Assembly: GCF_000719775.1 (NCBI RefSeq)
Contig: NZ_JOHR01000001.1
Location: 682,001-746,000, forward strand
DNA: 64,000 bases
Origin: Streptomyces sp. NRRL F-5135
Lineage (GTDB): Bacteria; Actinomycetota; Actinomycetes; Streptomycetales; Streptomycetaceae
Direction: 5' to 3'
A program made the translations under genes and the position numbers. This document shows, piece by piece, positions 7,734-15,964 of this stretch (position 1 is the stretch's first letter; each line of letters begins with the position of its first letter). Under the pieces are notes generated by a model that saw only the letters and a list, made by a program, of their open reading frames with translations, had not been told where the DNA came from and searched no databases.

Positions 7734-9982
7734 GACACCGACCGCCACGCCCGGGGCCGACGCGGCGGCCCGTGCGCCTGTGGACGGCCCTGCTGGGCGC
7801 GTTCCTGATGGTGCTGGGGCTGACCTCGACGGCGGCGTACGGGCGCTCCGGCGCCGCGCCCGCCGACCGTACGGACGACGGCAAGGCCGCCGCGGCCCAG
7901 GTGCTCACCTGGACCGCGGGCGACCCGATCGACCGCTATCTGTCCTTCCCCACCACCGCCCAGGCCGGTCCGACGACGATCGTCTTCGAGAACAGCACCG
8001 CCACCGGCAACACCACCGGGATGCCGCACACGCTGACGTTCGACGTCTCGGACCCCGAGTACAACAACGACGTCGCGGTGAACATCCTGGCCAACCCGGG
8101 TGACGCGAACGGCGGCAAGTACACCCTCGAGGTCAACCTCTCGCCCGGGAAGTACCGCTTCCGCTGCACCATCCCGGGTCATGGCCAGATGACCGGTGTG
8201 CTGACCGTGACCGAGGGCACCGGTGAGGACACCGAGGCTCCCACGACCTCGGCCAAGGTCGACGGCCAGCGGAACGCCGACGGCGCGTACGTCGGCTCCG
8301 CCACCGTGACGGTGACGGCGACCGACGACGGCTCGGGGGTGGCGAGCACCGAGTACGCGGTCGGGGCCGACGGCCCCTGGCAGCCGTACACCGCCCCGGT
8401 GGTGGTCGACCAGGTCGGCACGCACACCGTCCGTTACCGCGCCACCGACAAGGCCGGCAACGCGGCGGCCGAGAAGTCCGTCGACTTCACGGTGGTGCCC
8501 CCGCCGACGGACGACACGGACCCGCCCGAGACCTCGGCCACCGTGAGCGGTGAGAAGGACGAGGCGGGCAACTACCTGTCGATGGCCACGGTCACCGTGA
8601 CCGCCTCCGACACGGGTTCGGGCGTCAACACCATCGAGTACGCGCTCGGGGCGGACGGACCGTGGCAGCCCTACACCGCGCCGGTGATGGTGCACGACGT
8701 CGGCACGCACACGGTCCGTTACCGGGCCACCGACAAGGCCGGCAACGCGGCGGCGGCGAAGTCCGTGGCGTTCACGGTGGTGACCCCGCCGGTGAAGGAC
8801 ACGACCCCGCCGGTGACCGGAGCGGTGGTGTCCGGGACGAAGAACTCGAGCGGCGCCTACCTCACCAGCGCCACGGTGACGCTGTCCGCGACCGACACCG
8901 AGTCGGGTGTGGAGAAGATCGAGTACTCCCTCGACGGCGGCCCCTACCTCGCGTACACCACGCCCGTGATCGTGGACAAGGTCGGCTACCACGCGCTGTC
9001 CTACCGCGCCACCGACAAGGCGGGAAACACCGCCGAGGCCCGGAAGGCGTCGTTCACCATCGCCCAGGGCGGCGGCGTACCGGCGCCCAACTGCCCGGAG
9101 TACGACGAGCGGCTGACCGTCATCGTCGGTACGGTCGACTCCGGCGTGCCGAACCGGCTGACCCGCAGCCGGTGCACCATCAACGAGCTGATCGAGGACG
9201 AGAAGGAGTGGACCTCGCACGCCCTCTTCCTCAAGCACGTCGACTCGGTGCTGGACAAGCTGCGCGTGGACAACGTGATCGACGAGCGCGAGTTCACGGC
9301 GATCACGGAGGCCGCCGGGGAGTCCGGCATCGGCAAGCCCGGCCAGACCGAGGGCTACCGTGACCTGTTCGACGGCACGGCCGAGTCGCTGGCCAAGTGG
9401 GAGCACGTGGGCGGCGGCAAGTTCGATCTCTCCGCCGACGGCGCCATCACCAGCAGCACGAAGGTCGACGGCATGGGGATGCTGTGGTTCCCGCAGCGCA
9501 AGTACGGGAACTTCTCGCTCAAGCTCCAGTTCCGCGACGACGCCCCGGGCAGCGGCAACGCCAACGGCGGTGTCTTCGTCCGGTTCCCGAACGTCCATGA
9601 CCACCCGGAGGAGTCCCGGCCCGAGTGGGTCGCCATCAACTACGGGCACGAGATCCAGATCCTCGACCGCCCCGACGGCGACATGTACAAGACGGGCTCC
9701 GTCTACGGCTTCGACCGGGTGGGCCTCGGCGGTGCCGGCGTCACCCCGAAGGGCACCTGGAACGACTACGAGGTCCGCGTGGTCGGCCAGCACTTCACGA
9801 TCCTGCGCAACGGCGTCGTGATCAACGAGTTCGACAACGTGGGCGGGCAGAGCTTCTACCCGGCCCGCGCGGGCGACCCGGGCACGGACGGCCGGCGGTA
9901 CGCCTCCGGCTATGTCGGGCTCCAGGTCCACGGCGTGTCGGACGTGATCTCGTACCGCAACATCCGCATCCAGGAGCTGTGA
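7730..9982 (+). CDS. Secreted cupredoxin + OmpL47-like repeats + 3-keto-disaccharide hydrolase (DUF1080) protein
   Basis: A 750-residue exported protein with four parts. A signal peptide covers residues 1-38. A plastocyanin-like cupredoxin (about 57-162) has a full type-1 copper set: His100, Cys146, His151 and Met154, in FRCTIPGHGQM. Three Ig-like OmpL47/chitobiase-type repeats (about 170-258, 263-352, 358-446) each end in a YRATDKAGN-like strand. A linker with two Cys (455, 482) leads to a C-terminal 3-keto-disaccharide hydrolase domain (about 541-750; LFDGT, GMLWFPQRKYGNF, GVFVRFPN, HEIQILD). The DUF1080 family is known to cleave 3-keto-glucosides. The start is the GTG that overlaps the previous stop, with GGTGGAG upstream. 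The gene order suggests that the upstream protein oxidises a glycoside and this one cleaves it, with the cupredoxin and the divergent laccase as possible electron acceptors (inference). Confidence 0.87.
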   Translation: MRHRPPRPGPTRRPVRLWTALLGAFLMVLGLTSTAAYGRSGAAPADRTDDGKAAAAQVLTWTAGDPIDRYLSFPTTAQAGPTTIVFENSTATGNTTGMPHTLTFDVSDPEYNNDVAVNILANPGDANGGKYTLEVNLSPGKYRFRCTIPGHGQMTGVLTVTEGTGEDTEAPTTSAKVDGQRNADGAYVGSATVTVTATDDGSGVASTEYAVGADGPWQPYTAPVVVDQVGTHTVRYRATDKAGNAAAEKSVDFTVVPPPTDDTDPPETSATVSGEKDEAGNYLSMATVTVTASDTGSGVNTIEYALGADGPWQPYTAPVMVHDVGTHTVRYRATDKAGNAAAAKSVAFTVVTPPVKDTTPPVTGAVVSGTKNSSGAYLTSATVTLSATDTESGVEKIEYSLDGGPYLAYTTPVIVDKVGYHALSYRATDKAGNTAEARKASFTIAQGGGVPAPNCPEYDERLTVIVGTVDSGVPNRLTRSRCTINELIEDEKEWTSHALFLKHVDSVLDKLRVDNVIDEREFTAITEAAGESGIGKPGQTEGYRDLFDGTAESLAKWEHVGGGKFDLSADGAITSSTKVDGMGMLWFPQRKYGNFSLKLQFRDDAPGSGNANGGVFVRFPNVHDHPEESRPEWVAINYGHEIQILDRPDGDMYKTGSVYGFDRVGLGGAGVTPKGTWNDYEVRVVGQHFTILRNGVVINEFDNVGGQSFYPARAGDPGTDGRRYASGYVGLQVHGVSDVISYRNIRIQEL

Positions 9983-10036
9983 GGAGCGCTGTAGCACGTG
10001 TTTCGGGGAGCGTCGCGGACCACGCTCCCCGGTGAG

Positions 10037-10085
10037 CGAGGTGCCCTTCCCGTACGGTCACGTGACGTACGGGAAGGGCACCTCG
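10037..10085. terminator. Strong bidirectional hairpin terminator between convergent genes
   Basis: Perfect 19-base inverted arms (10037-10055 and 10067-10085) with an 11-base loop. The loop itself contains the palindrome GTCACGTGAC (10057-10066). It lies between the convergent ends at 9982 and 10112, so it can stop transcription in both directions. No long T-run follows, which is usual for Streptomyces hairpin terminators. Confidence 0.8.
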
Positions 10086-10111
10086 CGTTGTCGCCGCGCC
10101 CGGGTCCGCGG

Positions 10112-11125
10112 TCAGGAGTCCGCGCGGCGGGCGCGGCTCGGCTGGACGCGCTTGGGCTCGCCCGGCATCTTCGGGTAGTCCGGCGGGTACGGCTTGTCGC
10201 CGAGGCCGTGGTCGCGTTCGTAGCGGTCCGCCAGTTCCAGCAGCCCCTCCAGGCCGTGCCGGCGGTCGTCCATCTCCGCGTGGACATCGCCCATCCGGGC
10301 GAAGCGCGCGGGCATGGTGGACAGGTCGAAGTCCTCGGGTGCCACGTCGTCCAGCTCCGACCAGCGCAGCGGGGCGGAGACCGGGGCGTGCGGCCGAGGG
10401 CGCACCGAATAGGCGGAGGCGATGGTGCGGTCCCGGGCGGTCTGGTTGTAGTCGACGAAGATCTTCTCGCCGCGCTCCTCCTTCCACCAGGCGGTGGTGA
10501 CCCGGCCGGGCAGCCGCCGTTCCAGCTCGTGGCCGACGGCGATGGCGCAGCGGCGGACCTCGGTGAAGGTCCAGCGCGGCTCGATGGGGACGAAGACGTG
10601 CAGGCCCCGGCCGCCGGAGGTCTTGAGCCAGCCGCCCAGGCCCTGCTCCGTCAGGAACGCGTGGAGTTCGTGGGCGGCGACGACCGCGTCCGCGAAGTCC
10701 GTGCCGGGCTGCGGGTCGAGATCGATGCGCAGCTCGTCGGGGTGGTCGGTACGGCCCCGGCGGACCGGCCACGGGTGGAAGGTGAGGCAGCCGAGGTTGG
10801 CCGCCCACAGCACGGCGGCGGGCTCGGTCGGGCAGATCTCGTCGGCGGAGCGGCCGCTGGGGAAGTCGATGCGGGCGGTCGGGATCCAGTCGGGCAGGTT
10901 CTTGGGGGCGCGCTTCTGGAAGAAGGACTCGCCCGTGACGCCCTCGGGGAAGCGCTCCAGGGTGGTGGGCCTCTCCCGCAGGGCGCGCAGGATGCCCGGG
11001 GCGACGGCCAGGTAGTACCGCGCGACGTCCAGCTTCGTGTAGCCGCGCTCCGGGAAGTAGACCTTGTCGGGGCTGGACAGCCGTACGGTCCTGCCGTCCG
11101 CCTCCAGTTCCACCGCCGCGCCCAT
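10112..11125 (-). CDS. LigD-type DNA polymerase/primase (PrimPol) domain protein, NHEJ repair
   Basis: A 337-residue stand-alone polymerase domain of the LigD family, which fills gaps and adds ribonucleotides at broken ends during non-homologous end joining. Family marks are SSPDKVYFP (about 17-25), LERFPEG, FFQKRAPKN, the catalytic acidic pair RIDLDPQPG (Asp135, Asp137), the third acid in FVDYNQ (Asp225) and GGRGLHVFVP (171-180). The C-terminus is Pro/Arg-rich. The ligase domain is not fused but is encoded divergently at 11200. The ATG at 11125 is used because the family begins about 20 residues before the SPDKVYFP motif; no good ribosome site is seen and an upstream in-frame GTG three codons earlier is possible. 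No Ku gene is in the window. Confidence 0.9.
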   Translation of the reverse strand: MGAAVELEADGRTVRLSSPDKVYFPERGYTKLDVARYYLAVAPGILRALRERPTTLERFPEGVTGESFFQKRAPKNLPDWIPTARIDFPSGRSADEICPTEPAAVLWAANLGCLTFHPWPVRRGRTDHPDELRIDLDPQPGTDFADAVVAAHELHAFLTEQGLGGWLKTSGGRGLHVFVPIEPRWTFTEVRRCAIAVGHELERRLPGRVTTAWWKEERGEKIFVDYNQTARDRTIASAYSVRPRPHAPVSAPLRWSELDDVAPEDFDLSTMPARFARMGDVHAEMDDRRHGLEGLLELADRYERDHGLGDKPYPPDYPKMPGEPKRVQPSRARRADS

Positions 11126-11199
11126 GGGGGTCACGCTAGGCCGGTCGCCGGACGTTCGCACATCGGGCGGACGCCTCCGTTCCCGAGCACAATCGGGGC

Positions 11200-12270
11200 A
11201 TGGACCTGCCGGTGATGCCCCCAGTGAAACCCATGCTCGCCACGTCCGTGGCGCGGATCCCGGCGGGGATGCAGTACGAGGGCAAGTGGGACGGCTTCCG
11301 CGCGATCGTGCACCGTGACGGCGACGAGGTGGTGATCGGCAGCAGGACCGGCAAGTCCCTGACGCGGTACTTCCCCGAACTGGTCGCGGCGTTCCTGGCC
11401 GAGCTGCCCGAGCGCTGTGTGGTGGACGGCGAGATCGTTCTCGTGCACGGCGACCGGCTGGACTTCGACCGGCTCTCCGAGCGCATCCATCCGGCCAGGT
11501 CCCGCGTGGAGATGCTCGCCGAGCGCACCCCGGCGAGCTTCGTGGCGTTCGATCTGCTGGCGCTCGGGGACACCGCGCTGCTCGACCTGCCGCTCGTGGC
11601 GCGCAGGGAGGCGCTGGAGGCCGCGCTGGCGGTGGCCGGCCCGCCCGTGTACCTGGCGCCGGCCACCACGGACGCGGAGCTGGCCCGGGACTGGTTCGAG
11701 CGCTACGAGGGCGCCGGGCTCGACGGGATCGTGGCCAAGCCCCTGGACCTGCCGTACCGGCCGGACGTGCGGGCCATGTACAAGGTGAAGCACGAGCGCA
11801 CGGCGGACACCGTCGTGGCCGGCTACCGGCACCACAAGAGCGGCCCGGTGGTGGGCTCGCTGCTGCTGGGCCTGTACGACGCGGCCGGCGTCCTGCAGCA
11901 CGTCGGGGTCTGTGCCGCGTTTCCCATGAAGCGCCGCGCTGAACTGGTCGAGGAACTCGCACCGCTGCGGATGGAGTCGGCGGAGGGCCATCCGTGGGCG
12001 GCGTGGACGCGGGAGTCGGCGCACGAGACCGCGCGCCTGCCGGGCGCGCCGAGCCGCTGGTCCGGGACGAAGGACCTGTCGTGGCTGCCGCTGCGGCCTG
12101 AACGGGTGTGCGAGGTGGCGTACGACCACATGGAGGGCGACCGGTTCCGGCACACGGCCCGGTTCCGCCGCTGGCGCCCGGACCGGACGCCGGAGTCCTG
12201 TACGTACGCGCAGTTGGAGGAGCCGGTGCGCTACGACCTGGCGGAGGTGCTGAGACCACCGCCGGGGTGA
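11200..12270 (+). CDS. ATP-dependent DNA ligase (LigC/LigD-ligase type)
   Basis: A 356-residue ATP-dependent DNA ligase that seals nicks using an enzyme-AMP intermediate. The adenylation motif I is EGKWDGFR, with Lys29 as the AMP-accepting lysine. Downstream motifs are VVDGEIV (motif III-like, about 74-80), GLDGIVAKPLD (motif IV, about 178-188) and MYKVKHERTAD (motif V). The OB-fold follows from about residue 215. The size and the absence of zinc-finger or nuclease domains fit the LigC/LigD-ligase group. Divergent transcription from the LigD-type polymerase, with a 74-base shared promoter region, supports a common NHEJ-like repair role. Confidence 0.92.
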   Translation: MDLPVMPPVKPMLATSVARIPAGMQYEGKWDGFRAIVHRDGDEVVIGSRTGKSLTRYFPELVAAFLAELPERCVVDGEIVLVHGDRLDFDRLSERIHPARSRVEMLAERTPASFVAFDLLALGDTALLDLPLVARREALEAALAVAGPPVYLAPATTDAELARDWFERYEGAGLDGIVAKPLDLPYRPDVRAMYKVKHERTADTVVAGYRHHKSGPVVGSLLLGLYDAAGVLQHVGVCAAFPMKRRAELVEELAPLRMESAEGHPWAAWTRESAHETARLPGAPSRWSGTKDLSWLPLRPERVCEVAYDHMEGDRFRHTARFRRWRPDRTPESCTYAQLEEPVRYDLAEVLRPPPG

Positions 12271-12353
12271 CCTCCACGCCCCTCGGTGACCACGACGCAC
12301 CCGTCATGCGCGTACGTGTCACCGGAGGCGCGGGCTCCGTCCGCCCGGTCCTC

Positions 12354-12794
12354 TCAGTCCGGGTACGTGCCGTCGACGTAGACCCAGGCGCCCTCGTGCC
12401 GGGTGAAGCGGCTGCGCTCGTGCAGGGTGTCCGGTACGCCGTCACGGGTGAAGCGCGCGCGGAAGGTGACGGTGGCGGTGGTGTGGAACGCGCTGCCGCC
12501 GCTGGTCTCCAGGATCTCCAGCCCGGTCCACCGCGTCGCGGGGTCGCTCTCCACGGCCGGCGGGCGGCTGTCCGGGTGCCAGGTCCTGAGCAGGTACGAC
12601 TCGTCGCGTACGACGAAGGCGCTGTACCGGGAGCGCATCAGCGACTCGGCGTCGGGCGCCGCGGCGGCGCCCCGGTGGAACCGGCCGCAGCAGGCGCCGT
12701 ACGTGTCCTTCCCCGGCGGTCCGCACGGGCAGGGCGAGGTGTCGGTGACCGGGGAACGGCGGGACCGCGCCGGTCCGGTGGAGCGTCGGGACAT
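12354..12794 (-). CDS. YchJ/UPF0225-like SEC-C protein
   Basis: A 146-residue protein with the YchJ family signature: a cysteine motif CPCG at 22-25 followed by YGACCGRFHRG (32-42), then LMRSRYSAFV (52-61) and a NTF2-like C-terminal half (WTGLEILET, FRARFT, HERSRFTRHEGAWVYVDG). The cysteines are expected to bind zinc, as in SEC-C modules. The molecular role of the family is unknown. The first 15 residues are Arg/Ser-rich and not conserved-looking. The start at 12794 is the nearest ATG before the cysteine motif; an ATG three codons upstream is possible. Confidence 0.85.
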   Translation of the reverse strand: MSRRSTGPARSRRSPVTDTSPCPCGPPGKDTYGACCGRFHRGAAAAPDAESLMRSRYSAFVVRDESYLLRTWHPDSRPPAVESDPATRWTGLEILETSGGSAFHTTATVTFRARFTRDGVPDTLHERSRFTRHEGAWVYVDGTYPD

Positions 12795-12946
12795 GGCGCC
12801 CATTGTGCCGGTACGCCGCGCCGGCCCGCGCCCCGCACGGAGTACGCCCGGCACCCGGCACGAGACACCGCGACGCACACGGACGCGTGGCGCGAGGCAC
12901 GGCGGTGCCCGGGCCGGCGCCGGCACCGTCCCCGTCCCCGTGCCGG

Positions 12947-13873
12947 TCAGCCGGCGAAAGCGGTGCCCGGCAGGCCCTGCCCCGCGCCCGGCAGCACCAG
13001 CAGGGAGCCGGCCAACGGGTGCGGGCGGCGAAGGCCCGTTCGGGCCGTGGTGATGTACAGATCGCGCAGATCCGGGCCGCCGAACGCACACGACGTGGGG
13101 CGCCGTACGGGCAGGTCGACCGTGCGGTCCAGGTCACCGCGCGGCGTGTAGCGACGCAGCTGTCCGCCGTCCCAGAGGGCCACCCAGACGCAGCCGTCCG
13201 CGTCGACGGTGAGTCCGTCGGGGGAACCCGCGCCGTCCTCCACGGACGCCAGGGGGCGCCGGTCGGTGACCCGTTCGCCGTCGACCGTGAACCGGTCGAC
13301 GCGCCGGGTGGGCGTGTCGATGTAGTACATCGTGCGGCCGTCGGGGCTCCACCCCGTGCCGTTGCTGATGGTGGCGCTCGCCACCTCGGTGACCGCGCCG
13401 CCGGGGGCCACCCGGACCAGCGCGCCGCCGTCCGCGCCCTCGTCGTAGCGCATGCTCCCCGCCCACAGCGCGCCGTCGGGCGCGACGGCCGCGTCGTTGC
13501 CGCGCCGCCCCGGCACCGGGTCGTGGACCAGCCACGAGAAGGCGCCCCCGTCGGGACCGTAGAGGCCGATGCCGTCGCGGAGGTTCACCACCAGTCCCCC
13601 GCCGGCGCGCGGCAGGGCGGCGCCGACGTGCTGTTCGGTCGCCATGACCGTACGGAGCCCGGAGGCGGGGTCGTAGCCGTGGATACGGGCGGAGAGGATG
13701 TCCACCCACAGCAGGCGGCCGGCCGCGCCGTCCCACACCGGTCCCTCCCCCAGGACGGCCTCTTCCCGTACGGCGACCTCGACAACGGCGGAGCCGGACC
13801 CGCCGCTCCGGCCGGTCCGTCCGCTCCGGACGGCCGTGGTCGTGCCGGTGCGGCTCTCGGCGCTCGCGCTCAC
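12947..13873 (-). CDS. SMP-30/gluconolactonase family sugar lactonase
   Basis: A 308-residue six-bladed propeller of the SMP-30/gluconolactonase/LRE family, which opens sugar-1,4- or 1,5-lactones to the aldonate with a divalent metal. The four metal ligands typical of the family can be placed at Glu43 (LGEGPVW), Asn126 (GRRGNDAAVAPDG), Asn171 (ISNGTGWSPD) and Asp219 (GSPDGLTVD). Residues 1-28 are a Ser/Gly/Arg-rich extension. The GTG start overlaps the stop of the iclR gene (GTGA), so the two form a coupled operon. Together with the divergent zinc dehydrogenase and the galactonate-dehydratase-like enzyme, it fits the lactone-hydrolysis step of an oxidative sugar pathway. Confidence 0.9.
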   Translation of the reverse strand: MSASAESRTGTTTAVRSGRTGRSGGSGSAVVEVAVREEAVLGEGPVWDGAAGRLLWVDILSARIHGYDPASGLRTVMATEQHVGAALPRAGGGLVVNLRDGIGLYGPDGGAFSWLVHDPVPGRRGNDAAVAPDGALWAGSMRYDEGADGGALVRVAPGGAVTEVASATISNGTGWSPDGRTMYYIDTPTRRVDRFTVDGERVTDRRPLASVEDGAGSPDGLTVDADGCVWVALWDGGQLRRYTPRGDLDRTVDLPVRRPTSCAFGGPDLRDLYITTARTGLRRPHPLAGSLLVLPGAGQGLPGTAFAG

Positions 13874-14640
13874 TTCCGCCCCCTGTATCCGAGGCGTACG
13901 GAGAGCGCGCCCGCGCCCTTCGCCGCCAGCTGAGCCAGCTCTTCCTCGCGCTCGTCACTCCAGCGGATCATCGGCACCGAGATCGACAGCGCCGCCACGA
14001 CCCGGCCCGCGCTGTCCCGGACCGGCGCCGCCACACAGCTCACGTCCGGGTTCGACTCCCGGTGCTCGACCGCGATCCCGCGCTCCCGGATCCGCGCCAG
14101 CTCCGCCCGCAACGCCACCGGGTCCGTCACGCTCGCGGGCGTCATCGCAACGAAGTCGTGTTCCGCGACCCGTGCCTCCAGCTCGGCCTCGGGCAGCGAG
14201 GCGAGCAGCATCTTGCCGACCGAGGTGCAGTGCGCGGGCAGCCTGCGCCCGGCGGCGGAGACCATTCGGACGGCGTGCGTGGAGTCGACCTTCGCGATGT
14301 AGATGACGTCGGTGTCCTCCAGGATGGCGACATGGACGGTCTCGTCGCAGGTCTGCGCGATCTCCCGGGCGACCTGCCGCCCCTCGGCGGCCAGATCGAG
14401 CTGCTCCGCGTACCGGCTGCCGAGCTGGTACGCGCGCACGCCGAGCCGGTAGCGGCCGGGCTGCGCGGGGACCGGCGCCAGGTAGGAGCGGGCCGCGAGT
14501 GTGGTGAGCAACTCGTGCACCGTGGTGCGCGGCAGCTGGAGCCTGCGGATCACCTCGGGCGCGGTGAGCGTGCCGTCGCCCTCGAGGAACAGTTCGAGGA
14601 TGTCCAGGGCCCGCGTCACCGCGGGAACCAGTCGCCCCAT
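13870..14640 (-). CDS. IclR-family transcriptional regulator of the sugar locus
   Basis: A 256-residue IclR regulator: an N-terminal winged HTH (about 6-60, with ALDILELF and LPRTTVHELLTTL) and a C-terminal effector domain (GRYRLGVRAYQLGS, then CTSVGKMLLA and the RESNPDVSCVAAPV signature). Such proteins repress or activate sugar or aromatic catabolic genes and release DNA when a small acid or sugar binds. The ATG at 14640 has a GAAGGGGGGGGC ribosome site. It is divergent from the dehydratase/dehydrogenase/transporter genes and coupled to the SMP-30 lactonase. Two near-identical inverted 13-mers flank the shared promoter region (14658-14670 and 14771-14783) and are its probable binding sites. 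Confidence 0.92.
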   Translation of the reverse strand: MGRLVPAVTRALDILELFLEGDGTLTAPEVIRRLQLPRTTVHELLTTLAARSYLAPVPAQPGRYRLGVRAYQLGSRYAEQLDLAAEGRQVAREIAQTCDETVHVAILEDTDVIYIAKVDSTHAVRMVSAAGRRLPAHCTSVGKMLLASLPEAELEARVAEHDFVAMTPASVTDPVALRAELARIRERGIAVEHRESNPDVSCVAAPVRDSAGRVVAALSISVPMIRWSDEREEELAQLAAKGAGALSVRLGYRGRK

Positions 14641-14657
14641 GGCCGCCCCCCCTTCTC

Positions 14658-14783
14658 GTTCGGTACTTCGGCCATCGGCCGGAATGACGAACACAGGCTA
14701 ACCGTCGCGCAACCCATTGACACCCCCTGGCGTGCCTGAATACCGTCCTGCCACGATTTCGAACGTGTGACGAAATACCGAAC
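14658..14783. promoter_or_regulatory. Divergent promoter region with two candidate IclR operators
   Basis: Site 1 at 14658-14670 reads GTTCGGTACTTCG. Site 2 at 14771-14783, read on the minus strand, is GTTCGGTATTTCG: the same 13-mer with one change and opposite orientation. Site 1 lies just upstream of the iclR start and site 2 just upstream of the dehydratase GTG, over its leader. A TTGACA hexamer (14717-14722) is centred between them, but its -10 partner is weak (AATACC region at about 14739-14745). This geometry fits a regulator that blocks both genes. Confidence 0.55.
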
Positions 14784-14800
14784 ACCGAGGGGCAGTTGCC

Positions 14801-15964
14801 GTGCGCATCACCGGAATCAGCACACATGTGGTCGGTACGCCCTGGCGTAACCTCACCTACGTCCTGGTCCACACCGACGAGGGTCTCACCGGAGTCGGTG
14901 AGACGCGCATGCTCGGCAGGACCGACGCGCTGGTCGGCTATCTGCGGGAGGCCGAGGCCAACCACATCCAGGGCTCCGACCCGTTCGCGGTCGAGGACCT
15001 CGTCCGCCGGATGAAGTACGGCGACTACGGGCGGGCCGGAGAGATCGTGATGTCGGGTGTCGCGGTCGTGGAGATGGCGTGCTGGGACATCAAGGGCAAG
15101 GCACTGGGCGTTCCGGTGTGGCAGTTGCTCGGCGGCAAGGTGACGGACAGGGTCAAGGCGTACGCGAACGGCTGGTACACGACGGAGCGTACCCCGGAGG
15201 CGTACCACAAGGCGGCCGAAGCCGTGATCGCGCGCGGCTACCGGGCCCTGAAGATCGACCCGTTCGGGACCGGGCACTTCGAGCTGGACCGGGCCGCGAG
15301 CAACGAGGCGGTCGCGCTGATCGAGGCCGTGCGGGACGCGATCGGGCCCGAGGCCGAGCTGATGCTGGAGATGCACGGCCGGTTCAGCCCGGCGACCGCG
15401 ATCCGGATGGCGCGCGAGCTGGCGCCGTACTCCCCGGCCTGGCTGGAGGAACCCGTACCGCCGGAGAACCTGAAGGCGCTCGCCAAGGTCGCCGAGCGGG
15501 TGGACCTGCCGGTCGCGACCGGTGAACGCATCCATGACCGGATCGAGTTCCGCGAGCTGTTCGAGTCCCAGGCCGCCGACATCATCCAGCCCGACGTGGG
15601 GCACATCGGCGGCATCCTGGAGACCCGGAAGCTGGCGGCGACCGCGGAGACGCACTACATGCTGATCGCGCCCCACAACGTGGGCGGCTCGGTGCTGACG
15701 GCCGCGAGCCTGCAAGTGGCCGCCTGCACCCCGAACTTCAAGATCCTCGAACACTTCAACGACTTCGCGGACGCGGACATCAAGAAGGTGGTGAAGGGCG
15801 CCCCCCAGGTCGATCCCGCGACGGGCTGCTTCGAGGTCTCGCACGCGCCGGGGCTCGGGGTCGAGTTCGACGCCGAGGCCGCGGCCGAATTCCCGCAGCA
15901 GCAGGCGCGGTTCGACCTGTGGGCCGAGGGCTGGGAGAAGCGGGACCCGAAGGGTTCCCGGTGA
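14801..15964 (+). CDS. Enolase-superfamily sugar-acid dehydratase (galactonate-dehydratase-like)
   Basis: A 387-residue mandelate racemase/muconate-lactonizing-type enzyme. Metal ligands line up at Glu190 (LMLEMHGRF), Glu216 (LEEP) and Glu242 (GER). His192 in the same strand as Glu190 and His292 in APHNVGG match the acid/base His pair of D-galactonate dehydratase, so dehydration of an aldonic acid to its 2-keto-3-deoxy product is the best guess. QPDVGHIGG (263-271) carries the conserved Asp-His dyad region. The GTG start has GAGG about 11 bases upstream. It is the first gene of a probable operon with the zinc dehydrogenase (4-base overlap) and further sugar genes. The exact stereochemistry of the substrate cannot be read. 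Confidence 0.87.
   Translation: MRITGISTHVVGTPWRNLTYVLVHTDEGLTGVGETRMLGRTDALVGYLREAEANHIQGSDPFAVEDLVRRMKYGDYGRAGEIVMSGVAVVEMACWDIKGKALGVPVWQLLGGKVTDRVKAYANGWYTTERTPEAYHKAAEAVIARGYRALKIDPFGTGHFELDRAASNEAVALIEAVRDAIGPEAELMLEMHGRFSPATAIRMARELAPYSPAWLEEPVPPENLKALAKVAERVDLPVATGERIHDRIEFRELFESQAADIIQPDVGHIGGILETRKLAATAETHYMLIAPHNVGGSVLTAASLQVAACTPNFKILEHFNDFADADIKKVVKGAPQVDPATGCFEVSHAPGLGVEFDAEAAAEFPQQQARFDLWAEGWEKRDPKGSR

Noticed and set aside
5460-9997. Two long antisense frames (762 and 792 codons) over the ThuA-GSDH and cupredoxin-hydrolase genes
   Set aside because: Their translations are Val/Arg/Gly/His-rich shadows. The sense genes have clear domains, ribosome sites and a coupled start.
14717-14745. 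Full promoter TTGACA + -10 for the dehydratase operon
   Set aside because: The -35 hexamer is perfect but the sequence 17 bases downstream (ATACCG) is a poor -10, so only the region is annotated.
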